NCBI RefSeq assembly: GCF_000732625.1
Contig: NZ_JPJI01000032.1
Coordinates: 1 to 64,000 of the forward strand
Source of the DNA: Nonlabens ulvanivorans
GTDB taxonomy: Bacteria; Bacteroidota; Bacteroidia; Flavobacteriales; Flavobacteriaceae
Length of the DNA: 64,000 nt
Reading direction: 5' to 3'
The position numbers and the translations under genes were made by a program. Numbering within the stretch: the first letter of the stretch is position 1; each line of letters opens with the position of its first letter. The notes under the pieces are model-generated. The model searched no databases and was not told the DNA's origin. It saw only the letters and a list, made by a program, of their open reading frames with translations. Positions 21,625-29,383 of this stretch are shown in pieces.

Positions 21625-22512
21625 TTAATCCTTCTTTGAGCGCGGATGCGCGTTTTTATAAACCCCTTTCAACATTTTCATACTTGAATGGGTGTAAACC
21701 TGAGTAGAAGCAAGACTCGCATGACCTAACAACTCCTTAACAGCATTTAAATCAGCACCTTCATCTAAAAGATGTGTAGCGAAAGAATGCCTTAAAATAT
21801 GCGGACTCGTTTTTACCTTCTCAGATACCTTACTAAAATACGATTTTATAATCCTATAAACAAGAACTGGATACAGTTTATACCCTTTACCCGTCAAGAA
21901 CAATTCATTAAATCCGTTAACATTTATCAAATCACGCAACACCAAATATGACTCTAGTTTATTTGAAATAGAGTACAATAAGGGAATAATACGTTCTTTG
22001 TTACGTTTCCCCATCACCTTAATACTTCTTGTGGAGAGGCTAACATCTTGTAATTTTAAATTAATCAACTCTTCTCTCCTCATTCCGGTAACATAAAACA
22101 GCTCAATTAGCAATAAATCCCTAACTGTTTCAAAATCTGAAGAATCATAGGAGTTGTCTAGGATTTGTTGAACTTCTTTTTTTGAAAACGGAATTTGAAC
22201 ATTAATTGCAACCTTTAGACTCTTGTGTTGAGATAAAGGGTGAAAATCAATTTGCCCTGTCAATAATAAAAACTTATAATAACTCTTCAAGGATGCAACT
22301 TTACGATTGATGGTCCTCGTACTTAAGTCATCATCGAGCAAGTTACTTAACCAAGTTCTTATTAGGGGATATGACGCATTTTCTATCTCTATATCATATT
22401 CTTCCTTTAAAAAAGACTTCATTTGTTCTAAATCCTTTTTGTAAGCCACAACGGTATGACGAGAATATTTTTTCTCAAGAGATAAGTAATCGAAAAAGGA
22501 TTGTAATGACAT
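21625..22512 (-). CDS. xerC: tyrosine recombinase XerC/XerD-type
   Basis: 295 residues, usual Xer length. The N-terminal SAM-like core-binding domain (residues ~1-85) contains YSRHTVVAYKKDLEQM. The catalytic domain has all expected residues: R145 (GMRREEL), K169, H238 and R241 (HILRHSFATHLL), H264 (LLGHASLASTQ) and Y273. It resolves chromosome dimers at dif with a second Xer and FtsK. Its position next to rpsU and hpf is ordinary for the phylum, so it is a housekeeping Xer rather than a mobile-element integrase. No dif site was recognised in the window. Confidence 0.93.
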   Translation of the reverse strand: MSLQSFFDYLSLEKKYSRHTVVAYKKDLEQMKSFLKEEYDIEIENASYPLIRTWLSNLLDDDLSTRTINRKVASLKSYYKFLLLTGQIDFHPLSQHKSLKVAINVQIPFSKKEVQQILDNSYDSSDFETVRDLLLIELFYVTGMRREELINLKLQDVSLSTRSIKVMGKRNKERIIPLLYSISNKLESYLVLRDLINVNGFNELFLTGKGYKLYPVLVYRIIKSYFSKVSEKVKTSPHILRHSFATHLLDEGADLNAVKELLGHASLASTQVYTHSSMKMLKGVYKNAHPRSKKD

Positions 22513-22561
22513 AAAAAAACCGCTAGAAAGTAAAATTAAGAATTTTACTACTAGCGGTCTT
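22513..22561 (-). terminator. rpsU terminator
   Basis: A long two-part hairpin: ACCGCTAG (22519-22526) pairs with CTAGCGGT (22551-22558), and AGTAAAATT pairs with AATTTTACT inside it. The run of A at 22513-22519 gives a U-run on the minus-strand RNA. It lies between the rpsU stop and xerC. Confidence 0.75.
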
Positions 22562-22578
22562 TATAAATTTAAGAAATA

Positions 22579-22773
22579 CTAGATGTTTTCTGCATCTCTT
22601 AAGTGCTGTATATAAGAAGCTTTTATTCTTTGAGCTCTTTTAGCAACAGATGGTTTAGTAAACTGCTGTCTTCTACGTAGTTCACGCATCTTACCTGTAC
22701 GATCAAATTTTCTTTTGAAACGCTTTAGGGCTCTATCGATATTTTCTCCGTCTTTAACTGGTATTATTAACAT
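22579..22773 (-). CDS. rpsU: 30S ribosomal protein S21 (bS21)
   Basis: 64 residues, very basic, starting MLIIPVKDGENIDRALKRFK, the standard bS21 N-terminus. In Bacteroidota bS21 sits next to the 3' end of 16S rRNA, where it helps hide the anti-Shine-Dalgarno. The gene has its own strong promoter, a near-perfect Shine-Dalgarno and its own terminator, so it is an independent transcript. The unusual Shine-Dalgarno fits the published idea that bS21 synthesis is autoregulated through free anti-SD; see the separate entry. Confidence 0.97.
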   Translation of the reverse strand: MLIIPVKDGENIDRALKRFKRKFDRTGKMRELRRRQQFTKPSVAKRAQRIKASYIQHLRDAENI

Positions 22774-22779
22774 AGTGTC

Positions 22780-22791
22780 ATCACCTCCTTT
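22780..22791 (-). promoter_or_regulatory. strong Shine-Dalgarno of rpsU
   Basis: On the minus strand AAAGGAGGTGAT, 6 bases before the ATG, can pair along 11 or more bases with the 3' end of 16S rRNA. No other gene I checked here (tuf, rplL, rplK, gldJ, murF and others) has anything comparable. Confidence 0.9.
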
Positions 22792-22802
22792 CTTTGGGAT
22801 GG

Positions 22803-22831
22803 CAAAAATACATATTTATTTATAATTACAA
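22803..22831 (-). promoter_or_regulatory. promoter of rpsU
   Basis: Minus-strand TTG (22829-22831) and TATTTTTG (22803-22810, TAnnTTTG) are separated by 18 bases. The predicted start leaves a leader of roughly 20-25 bases, almost entirely occupied by the Shine-Dalgarno region. Confidence 0.75.
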
Positions 22832-22847
22832 TACTTTTTATCAATTA

Positions 22848-22863
22848 CACTTTCGCGACAGCG
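22848..22863. repeat. degenerate copy of the CGCTTTCGCGAAAGCG palindrome (intergenic)
   Basis: 14 of 16 bases match (CACTTTCGCGACAGCG). It lies between the rpsU promoter and the end of the acyl-CoA dehydrogenase gene. Confidence 0.6.
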
Positions 22864-22880
22864 GTACAAAAAGACACTAA

Positions 22881-24050
22881 TTACTTTGCAGCTGGTTTAT
22901 AATCCTTACCATCCATAACCATCTTTGCAATAATTTCACGCATGATTTCACTAGTACCTCCACCGATTGGACCTAAACGGCTATCTCTCCACATACGAGC
23001 GAGTGGATACTCTTCAATGTATCCATAACCACCCAGATATTGCAAACATTTATAAATAACCTCATCAGCGATTTTGGTAGAGACAAGCTTGGACATACTA
23101 GCTTCCTTAACTGGATACAAGCCTTGATCTAGTTGTTCAGAAATTGAATAATTGAAGTTTTTTGCCATTTCTACTTCACTATACATATCTGCCATGCCAT
23201 GACGTAAGGCTTGAAACTTATCTATTGTGGTACCAAAGGCTGTTCGCTCTTTCATATACTGAGCCGTATATTCTAAAGCATATTCTGCTCTAGCATGCGC
23301 ATTAATTCCCATAATTAAACGCTCCAAAGCAAAATGTTGCATGATATAAGGAAAACCTTTCCCTTCTTCTCCCATTAAATTCTCAGCAGGAATGCGTACG
23401 TTGTCAAATCCTATTTCTCCAGTGTCACTAGCTCTCCATCCCAGTTTATTCAATTTTGTAGCGCTTATACCTGGAGTATCCCTATCCATAACAAATATGG
23501 AAATTCCACGACCATTTGCTTCTGGATCCGTCTTTGCAGCGATAACTAGATAATCGCTATAAACACCATTAGTAATAAAAGTTTTTGAACCATTAATCAC
23601 GTAATGATCACCATCTTTAACCGCAGTAGTTCTCATTCCTGCGACATCACTACCTCCAAAAGGCTCTGTAATACCTAAGCATCCTATTTTCTCTCCTGTT
23701 AAAGTTGGAACTAAGTATTCTTGTTTAATGCGTTCATCTCCTTCTTTAAGCAAGTGTTGCGCTCCTAGGAAAGCTTGAACCCACATCGCTGCTGCGAACC
23801 CACCAGAGTTGATGCGTTGCATTTCTTCAAGAAATATTACTGTGTAAAAGAAATCTAAATTTAAACCACCATATTCTTCTGGGTAGTACAAAGCAAAGTA
23901 GCCCATTTCACCCATTTTTTCAAAAATCTCTCGATCAATTTTACCCGTTTCTTCCCATCTATCGATATGAGGAACAGCCTCTTTATTGAGAAAATCTCTA
24001 AAACTCTGTCTGAAGACATTATGTTCTTCAGTAAAATATTTTGAATACAT
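22881..24050 (-). CDS. acyl-CoA dehydrogenase family protein
   Basis: 389 residues, standard three-domain length: helical N-domain (1-115), beta domain with the FAD/substrate motif CLGITEPFGGSDVAGMRT (~133-150) and WRASDTGEIGFDNV (~205-218), and a helical C-domain with QALRHGMADM and CLQYLGGYGYIEEYP. It oxidises an acyl-CoA thioester to the enoyl-CoA and passes electrons to ETF; the chain length is not readable. In many members a catalytic Glu lies in a YEGT motif near the end; here the motif is PIGGGTSEI, so the base must be elsewhere, as in isovaleryl- and long-chain types. Last gene of a likely operon with the HhH protein and symporter; 22 bases from its neighbour. Confidence 0.9.
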   Translation of the reverse strand: MYSKYFTEEHNVFRQSFRDFLNKEAVPHIDRWEETGKIDREIFEKMGEMGYFALYYPEEYGGLNLDFFYTVIFLEEMQRINSGGFAAAMWVQAFLGAQHLLKEGDERIKQEYLVPTLTGEKIGCLGITEPFGGSDVAGMRTTAVKDGDHYVINGSKTFITNGVYSDYLVIAAKTDPEANGRGISIFVMDRDTPGISATKLNKLGWRASDTGEIGFDNVRIPAENLMGEEGKGFPYIMQHFALERLIMGINAHARAEYALEYTAQYMKERTAFGTTIDKFQALRHGMADMYSEVEMAKNFNYSISEQLDQGLYPVKEASMSKLVSTKIADEVIYKCLQYLGGYGYIEEYPLARMWRDSRLGPIGGGTSEIMREIIAKMVMDGKDYKPAAK

Positions 24051-24072
24051 ATAAAGTAGTTAAACTGTTGAT

Positions 24073-24930
24073 TTAGTTAAGTGTCAAATATAGCTGAATT
24101 AGCTCTAATTTTTCTTCTGGAAACCTAGAGGTTAACACAACTTTATCCCAACTTTTAAAGCCATCCCTTAGCGTACGCTGTTTAATAAGTTCATCAACGA
24201 GATAGTCGTTAAAATAAGGAATACTTAACAATTCATCTTTACTTGCGTTATTAAGAGCAATTCTGTTTTGAGTAGAGGAAAGTGGGATGTAAAAATGTTT
24301 TTTTAGCTGGATCATAGTAGAATCGGTAAGGCCGTAAACACCTCGCACCTGCTTCATATCTATAAAGCCCTTTAAAAATTCTCGCTCTTTAATGATTCTA
24401 CCCGATAATGCTGGACCTATACCATAAACTGCCTTAAGCTCTTCTTGTGTAGCAGTGTTAATATCCTTGGCAACAACCTTACGTTCTTTGAACGGAACAA
24501 ATTTGTTTTGCTTTTTAGGATTAGTAACCCATTCTGGAAATTTAAAATATGGACTAATACTATCTAGCCACTGATCTGAAACACCTGTTACATTTTGAAA
24601 ATCTTTTTTGGAATTAATCCATTTATCGCTTTCGCGAAAGCGATGTAACCTTTCTAACTCCTCTTCACTAAGTCCCAACACATAACCTCGATAGTCTGTT
24701 ATATAGTTAGGATTAAAAGGATAAATTTTGTTTCGTTTTGCAATCGCAACAGATTTCAAAGAATCTACTTGTCTTTGATATTCGCTTGTATCCTCAACAA
24801 TAAGCGGTTGCGATGATCTACTATTTGAAAAAATGTAAATCGCAACAACTATAGACAAGACAATTATTAATATAAAAATCCCTCTTTGCTGTTTACGGTT
24901 AAACAAAAAGAGGGATTTAAAATTTTTCAT
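24073..24930 (-). CDS. helix-hairpin-helix protein, ComEA-like, membrane anchored
   Basis: 285 residues. A basic N-terminus precedes one transmembrane helix (GIFILIIVLSIVVAIYIFSNS, ~17-37), so the rest should be periplasmic. Three helix-hairpin-helix modules follow: around YVLGLSEEELERLHRFRES, DINTATQEELKAVYGIGPAL and ALNNASKDELLSIPYF. This fold binds DNA backbone in ComEA, but in Bacteroidota such proteins are widespread and mostly uncharacterised, so a DNA-uptake role is only possible. The codons for RFRES come from a perfect copy of the 16-bp palindrome. Likely co-transcribed with the symporter 10 bases upstream. Confidence 0.8.
   Translation of the reverse strand: MKNFKSLFLFNRKQQRGIFILIIVLSIVVAIYIFSNSRSSQPLIVEDTSEYQRQVDSLKSVAIAKRNKIYPFNPNYITDYRGYVLGLSEEELERLHRFRESDKWINSKKDFQNVTGVSDQWLDSISPYFKFPEWVTNPKKQNKFVPFKERKVVAKDINTATQEELKAVYGIGPALSGRIIKEREFLKGFIDMKQVRGVYGLTDSTMIQLKKHFYIPLSSTQNRIALNNASKDELLSIPYFNDYLVDELIKQRTLRDGFKSWDKVVLTSRFPEEKLELIQLYLTLN
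24627..24642. repeat. CGCTTTCGCGAAAGCG palindrome, perfect, in coding DNA
   Basis: All 16 bases match, and the dyad extends 2 more bases on each side (ATCGCT...AGCGAT). Read on the minus strand as RFRES in the helix-hairpin-helix protein. Confidence 0.9.
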
Positions 24931-24940
24931 TTATCAAGGA

Positions 24941-26629
24941 TTAGTCGATAGCTTTTGACTTTAATTTGATAGCACTCATATATCTATTCAGCTCCTTCTT
25001 AACCTTAGGAGCTAATAAGACAATACCTATCATATTAGGCACCATCATTGAGAATATCATCGCATCAGAGAAACCGATAACATTACCTAAACTAGCAGCT
25101 GAACCTATCACTACAAATACACAGAATAAAATCTTATAAGTATACTCAGTTCTAGTGGTTCTACCAAAAAGGTATGCCCAAGCTTGATATCCGTAGTAAG
25201 ACCAAGATATCATCGTTGAAAATGCAAATAATACTACCGCTAGGGTTAGTACATATGGGAACCAGCTTATCACTGATTCAAATGCTCCAGAAGTTAATAA
25301 AATCGCATCTGCATCATTAAGTCCAGCATTTTCAGAACTTACGTTACCTGTGATAATTAGAACCAAGGCAGTCATTGTACAAACTACCACGGTATCAATA
25401 AACGGTTCTAATAATGCCACTAAGCCTTCACTTGCCGCATATTTAGTTTTTACCGCAGAGTGTGCGATAGAAGCACTACCTACACCAGCTTCATTTGAGA
25501 ATGCTGCTCTACGGAAACCTTGTATTAAAACTCCTATAGCTCCACCTGCAACTCCTTCTGGGCTAAAAGCTCCATCAATAATTTGAGTAAATGCCTCACC
25601 TATCAAATCAAAACGAGCAAAAATCACCCATAAAGATGCTCCTACATATATCACCACCATAAAAGGAACAATTTTATCAGTCACCTTGGCAATTGATTTA
25701 ATTCCTCCGATGATTACGATACCAACAAATACTGCCATAAATAAACCAAATGCCCATTTATAACCATATAAAAAAGATTCTGTTCCACCAGTGATATTTT
25801 CAACCATTTGAGCAGCTTGATTAGCTTGGAACATATTTCCACCACCAAATGATCCACCGATACACATTATAGCAAATAATACAGCTAAAACCTTTCCTAA
25901 ACCGGCAAGTCCCATGGACTTCAATCCTTTAGTTAAATAATACATCGGTCCGCCATAAACAGTTCCATCTGGACCGACATCTCTATATTTTACACCCAAG
26001 GTACATTCTACAAACTTTGAAGCCATACCTAAAAATCCTGCAACAATCATCCAGAAGGTTGCTCCTGCACCACCAACAGATACAGCAACGGCAACACCGG
26101 CGATATTTCCTAATCCAACAGTAGCAGACAACGCAGCCGTTAAGGCCTGAAAGTGTGATACCTCACCATCAGAGCTTTCATCTCTAATAGTATCTTTAAT
26201 ATCTCCATCGTTAGCAATTTCGTCACTGAACTCATCGATGTGAGCCTCTATATCATCAACGTTATTGATATCTACACCATTTGCAATACCATCTTCACCA
26301 TAAAGAGTTTCTGCTCCGAATTTCTCTATATCTTCATATTTACCTCTTACAACCTGAATAGCTCTCCAAACTCCTGTTAAATTTATAAACTTAAAGTAAA
26401 CAGTGAAAAACAAGGCTCCTAGAATAAGAGGAAAAAGAACCCAATAAATTTTTATTTCGTCTGTAAAAGGAATTTGATAAAATACTGCTTGAACATAATC
26501 TCCTGTCGCCCAACCAAAGGCATCATCAATTTTTTCATCTAATCCTTTCTCTGCAGCTTCCTGCGCAAAAACAAATGCAGGCATAATAAAAGCCAGCATT
26601 GATAAACATACTTTATAAATACGTTTCAT
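24941..26629 (-). CDS. sodium:alanine/glycine symporter (AGCS family)
   Basis: 562 residues, longer than the usual ~450-500. A signal-like N-terminus (MKRIYKVCLSMLAFIMPAFVFAQ) precedes the transporter. AGCS signatures are present: HFQALTAALSATVGLGNIAGVA (~159-180), GGPMYYLTKGL, and FRRAAFSNEAGVGSASIAHSA. About ten transmembrane segments can be traced. It imports small neutral amino acids with Na+. An acidic, hydrophilic stretch at ~96-155 (rich in D, E and N) interrupts the normal link between the first helices and the ShFQAL motif; it explains the extra length. Substrate (Ala or Gly) is inferred from family only. Confidence 0.92.
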   Translation of the reverse strand: MKRIYKVCLSMLAFIMPAFVFAQEAAEKGLDEKIDDAFGWATGDYVQAVFYQIPFTDEIKIYWVLFPLILGALFFTVYFKFINLTGVWRAIQVVRGKYEDIEKFGAETLYGEDGIANGVDINNVDDIEAHIDEFSDEIANDGDIKDTIRDESSDGEVSHFQALTAALSATVGLGNIAGVAVAVSVGGAGATFWMIVAGFLGMASKFVECTLGVKYRDVGPDGTVYGGPMYYLTKGLKSMGLAGLGKVLAVLFAIMCIGGSFGGGNMFQANQAAQMVENITGGTESFLYGYKWAFGLFMAVFVGIVIIGGIKSIAKVTDKIVPFMVVIYVGASLWVIFARFDLIGEAFTQIIDGAFSPEGVAGGAIGVLIQGFRRAAFSNEAGVGSASIAHSAVKTKYAASEGLVALLEPFIDTVVVCTMTALVLIITGNVSSENAGLNDADAILLTSGAFESVISWFPYVLTLAVVLFAFSTMISWSYYGYQAWAYLFGRTTRTEYTYKILFCVFVVIGSAASLGNVIGFSDAMIFSMMVPNMIGIVLLAPKVKKELNRYMSAIKLKSKAID

Positions 26630-26704
26630 TCTTTTTTTGATTTAAATTTTGGTTAAGTCAGCAAGATGCACAAAAATCTTGCTTTTTAAAAGTTTTAAAG
26701 GCAC

Positions 26705-27715
26705 TTATGTTACCTCATTGTTAATTCGATAGACCTTCTGTAGGTTCAAAATTTGCTGTGTATTTCCTACAACTATAATTTTTGAACCTGCAGTAAGCAT
26801 CATTTTAGGATCTGGATTAACGGTATAATTCCCATCTGCCGATTTATATCCTATAATAGTACAACCTGTTTTTTGTCTTAAATTAAGATCAATTATTGAG
26901 CAATCTCCATTATCATCAAACATTTGCTCAAAGGACACTTGTTCAAGGTTTACTCCTTCATCACCACCATAACTTAAGTTATCCCAAAACTCAATCAGGT
27001 CAGGACTTACAATAAGTGAAGCCATATGCTCTCCTCCTATTTTATCTGGTAATATAACATTATCAGCTCCTGCAAGTTTTAGTTTCTTATAGCTGGTTTC
27101 TTCACTAGCACGTGAAATAATCTTAAGAGATTTATTAAGTTGTCTTGCGCTCAATACGGTAAAAAGATTATCTGCATCATCGGGCAAGGCTGTAATAAGA
27201 GTAGATGCCCTTTCTATTCCTGCTTTAATAAGGACCTCATCTTCATTTGCATTTCCTCTTAAAAACATATTGCTATCTAGCCCACAATCATCTATAACCT
27301 CTTGATTCTTCTCAATGATTATAAATTCTCTGTGATAATCTCTTAGCTTCTCAACGGCCTGTCTACCATTGCGACCATAACCACAAACTATAATATGATT
27401 CTCCATAGCATCTATATGTTTTTGTTTTCTTTTTTCTCTCATATCTTTCAATGAACTACGTGATATTAAATACTCTGTAATAACAGACACCGCATAACCT
27501 ACGATTACAACACTAAATAATAAGAGTAAAACAATAAAAATCTTAGTCTGTTCATTTGGAAGCTCTACCTCACGATAACCTACAGTTGAAATAGTTATTA
27601 CTGTCATGTAAATAGCATCTACCCAAGAGAGACCTTGAATAAATTTAAATCCCAAAACACCTATAAGCAAGATGGTAATAAGTAAGGAAATCGCAACAGC
27701 TATTTTTGAACGCAC
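26705..27715 (-). CDS. two-TM potassium channel with RCK/TrkA domain
   Basis: 336 residues from a GTG start at 27715; an in-frame stop lies just upstream. TM1 is ~5-26, the pore helix and filter ~33-50, TM2 ~59-81. The filter reads TVGYREV (44-50), where most K+ channels have TVGYGD. The RCK N-lobe follows with HIIVCGYGRNGRQAVEKL (~107-124, NAD/nucleotide-binding Rossmann motif) and a TrkA-C-like domain at the end (LRQKTGCTIIGYKSADG). It probably gates K+ or other cation flow in response to nucleotide or Ca2+. The Arg in the filter makes K+ selectivity uncertain. It is the last gene of the DUF2851-PspC-channel group. Confidence 0.85.
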   Translation of the reverse strand: MRSKIAVAISLLITILLIGVLGFKFIQGLSWVDAIYMTVITISTVGYREVELPNEQTKIFIVLLLLFSVVIVGYAVSVITEYLISRSSLKDMREKRKQKHIDAMENHIIVCGYGRNGRQAVEKLRDYHREFIIIEKNQEVIDDCGLDSNMFLRGNANEDEVLIKAGIERASTLITALPDDADNLFTVLSARQLNKSLKIISRASEETSYKKLKLAGADNVILPDKIGGEHMASLIVSPDLIEFWDNLSYGGDEGVNLEQVSFEQMFDDNGDCSIIDLNLRQKTGCTIIGYKSADGNYTVNPDPKMMLTAGSKIIVVGNTQQILNLQKVYRINNEVT

Positions 27716-27729
27716 GTGATTAAATTATT

Positions 27730-27957
27730 TTAGAGATCAAATACAGAGCTTCTTTTAACATACAGCATATCTTTGATTTTGAGCCAAAAGGCGATAATGA
27801 GATACACTCCAAAACCTGCTCCCAATGTTGCAAACGTGAAATAAATGAAGGTGATACGTACATTACGAGCACGCATTCCCATACGATCTGCAATACGAGT
27901 TGACACATAGAAACCGTACTTCTCCATGTAATGCCTTAAACCTGTAACTATTCCCAT
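27730..27957 (-). CDS. PspC domain protein
   Basis: 75 residues, a minimal PspC module: an N-terminal part with GFYVSTRIADRMGMRARNVRITF followed by one transmembrane helix (FIYFTFATLGAGFGVYLIIAFWL). PspC domains sense envelope stress in proteobacteria, but stand-alone PspC proteins in Bacteroidota have no proven job. It lies between DUF2851 and the K+ channel, with gaps of 37 and 14 bases, so the three are likely one transcript. A shorter overlapping frame at 27720-27908 is a shadow of this gene. Confidence 0.82.
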   Translation of the reverse strand: MGIVTGLRHYMEKYGFYVSTRIADRMGMRARNVRITFIYFTFATLGAGFGVYLIIAFWLKIKDMLYVKRSSVFDL

Positions 27958-27994
27958 GTGGTAAATTTAATGATAAGCGATTAAATTATATACC

Positions 27995-29272
27995 TCAACT
28001 AGATTTATCTCTAAGGAGCGACACACCTATATCACAACTCAAACATTTATTAACATCACAGTAATGTGACTTTAATTGAAGTACGGCTTGCGATTCCAAT
28101 GCATTATTAATTTCAGTTCGTTTTTTAAACTCACCGACTATAGTATTGGATTCAAATTTTAAGTCATACATCAATTGAAGTAACTCTTCGGTTTTATCCT
28201 TTCCGGCAAACTGTGCATGAGCAAATTTTACTGGCACAATGCAATTTATAATTACCAAATCAATAAACGATGCTGTAAGTGATTTTTCTCTAAATACAGT
28301 TTCTTTATCAAAGACATGATGGGTATCCCAGTAAGAGACCGATTTCAAATCAAATAATTTGTGAATATCTTCTCTGGTTTTTGCAAGTAAAACTTCTCCG
28401 AAGAGATGTGGCGAGTTATGATAAAGCATGGCTAGTTGAGATATCCGTATCGTAGGATAATTTGCAGGCCTTAACCTGAAAAACTTCATAGGTATTAAAG
28501 CTGGCTGTAATTGAAATTTCGCTTTCGCGAAAGCGTATTCATCAACTAACAATTTATAATAACGATCCTTTTTAATATCATTAAGTAATCCTGCCTGACC
28601 TAAAAGCGTCGCTTCTAATTGAAACGCGTCTTTTGCAAGTTTGCGTATCGTAGTTGAATCTATACTTTGTGCTAATTGTTCAAAAGCATCGCCGTTAATT
28701 TTAGTTCCAAAACTTCTACATAATAATTGAAAAAATAAAGCTTCCCAATCGTTTTGGGTTTGTTTTAATATTCTATTTATATGAATACTGCGCTGTTCTA
28801 ATCTTTCAAAAAACAACTTTTCAAACCATTGGGCTTTTTTAAAACCATCTACCGCAGCTATGTCATTTTCACAGTTAATGAATTGATCTTTCTTAATCGC
28901 ATAAAGTTTTTGATAGTTCTTAACTAATGATTCTGGCACATATTTACTCACTTCTAGCACGGGTATGTTTATCTCATCACGACGAGTAATTTCTGCATCA
29001 TGTATCCATACCACATGCAATATGACATTATCGTAAGCAGGATCATCATCATGACCATGCAAGTACCAGTCACTTGCTTTTACATGCATTTCCACATTTC
29101 CTGCCCATTCCTGACCATCGATTTCTAATCTACCGTTAAAAAAATCGGGACCTGAATGAAAATTGTGTGTTCCTAAAGATTTAACCACGATCGACTTACC
29201 TTCTGTGGTTTGCAATTGCTGGCCACTTAGTTTTTTAAACTTCCAGAGATAATGAATAAAATCTTCTTGCAT
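27995..29272 (-). CDS. DUF2851 family protein
   Basis: 425 residues, typical DUF2851 length. Conserved-looking blocks are NFHSGPDFFNGRLEIDGQEWAGNVEMHVKASDWYLHGHDDDPAYDNVILHVVW cut here into pieces by eye: GPDFFNGRLEI, WAGNVEMH, SDWYLHGH and NVILHVVW. These resemble a nuclease-like acidic/histidine core but I cannot confirm a fold. The C-terminus has a small cysteine cluster (CDVNKCLSC) that could bind metal. No signal peptide, so cytoplasmic. Function unknown. The peptide AFAKA near residue 249 is encoded by a perfect copy of the 16-bp palindrome. Confidence 0.82.
   Translation of the reverse strand: MQEDFIHYLWKFKKLSGQQLQTTEGKSIVVKSLGTHNFHSGPDFFNGRLEIDGQEWAGNVEMHVKASDWYLHGHDDDPAYDNVILHVVWIHDAEITRRDEINIPVLEVSKYVPESLVKNYQKLYAIKKDQFINCENDIAAVDGFKKAQWFEKLFFERLEQRSIHINRILKQTQNDWEALFFQLLCRSFGTKINGDAFEQLAQSIDSTTIRKLAKDAFQLEATLLGQAGLLNDIKKDRYYKLLVDEYAFAKAKFQLQPALIPMKFFRLRPANYPTIRISQLAMLYHNSPHLFGEVLLAKTREDIHKLFDLKSVSYWDTHHVFDKETVFREKSLTASFIDLVIINCIVPVKFAHAQFAGKDKTEELLQLMYDLKFESNTIVGEFKKRTEINNALESQAVLQLKSHYCDVNKCLSCDIGVSLLRDKSS
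28520..28535. repeat. CGCTTTCGCGAAAGCG palindrome, perfect, in coding DNA
   Basis: All 16 bases match. Read on the minus strand as AFAKA inside the DUF2851 protein. Confidence 0.9.
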
Positions 29273-29311
29273 GAATTAAGTATTAAATTGTAACCCGAAA
29301 CAATACTTGTG

Positions 29312-29341
29312 AAAATATACACAAAAACACTTAGCAGTCAA
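29312..29341 (-). promoter_or_regulatory. candidate promoter of the DUF2851-PspC-channel group
   Basis: Minus-strand TTG (29339-29341) and TATATTTT (29312-29319, one base off TAnnTTTG) are 19 bases apart, about 40 bases upstream of the DUF2851 start. Confidence 0.4.
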
Positions 29342-29383
29342 AAATTAACCTATTTTTATAGGAAATAACCTCAAAGCTAAACC

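Noticed and set aside
21625-22512. Possibility that the tyrosine recombinase marks an integrated element next to the tRNA cluster
   Set aside because: It lies in a conserved housekeeping order with rpsU and hpf; no direct repeats of tRNA ends and no mobile genes around it.
26660-26683. 8-bp inverted repeat AGCAAGAT/ATCTTGCT between the K+ channel and the symporter genes
   Set aside because: The T-run is on the wrong side for a minus-strand terminator and nothing else supports a function.
27720-27908. 62-codon frame overlapping the PspC gene
   Set aside because: Wrong frame; the PspC domain is in the 27730-27957 frame.
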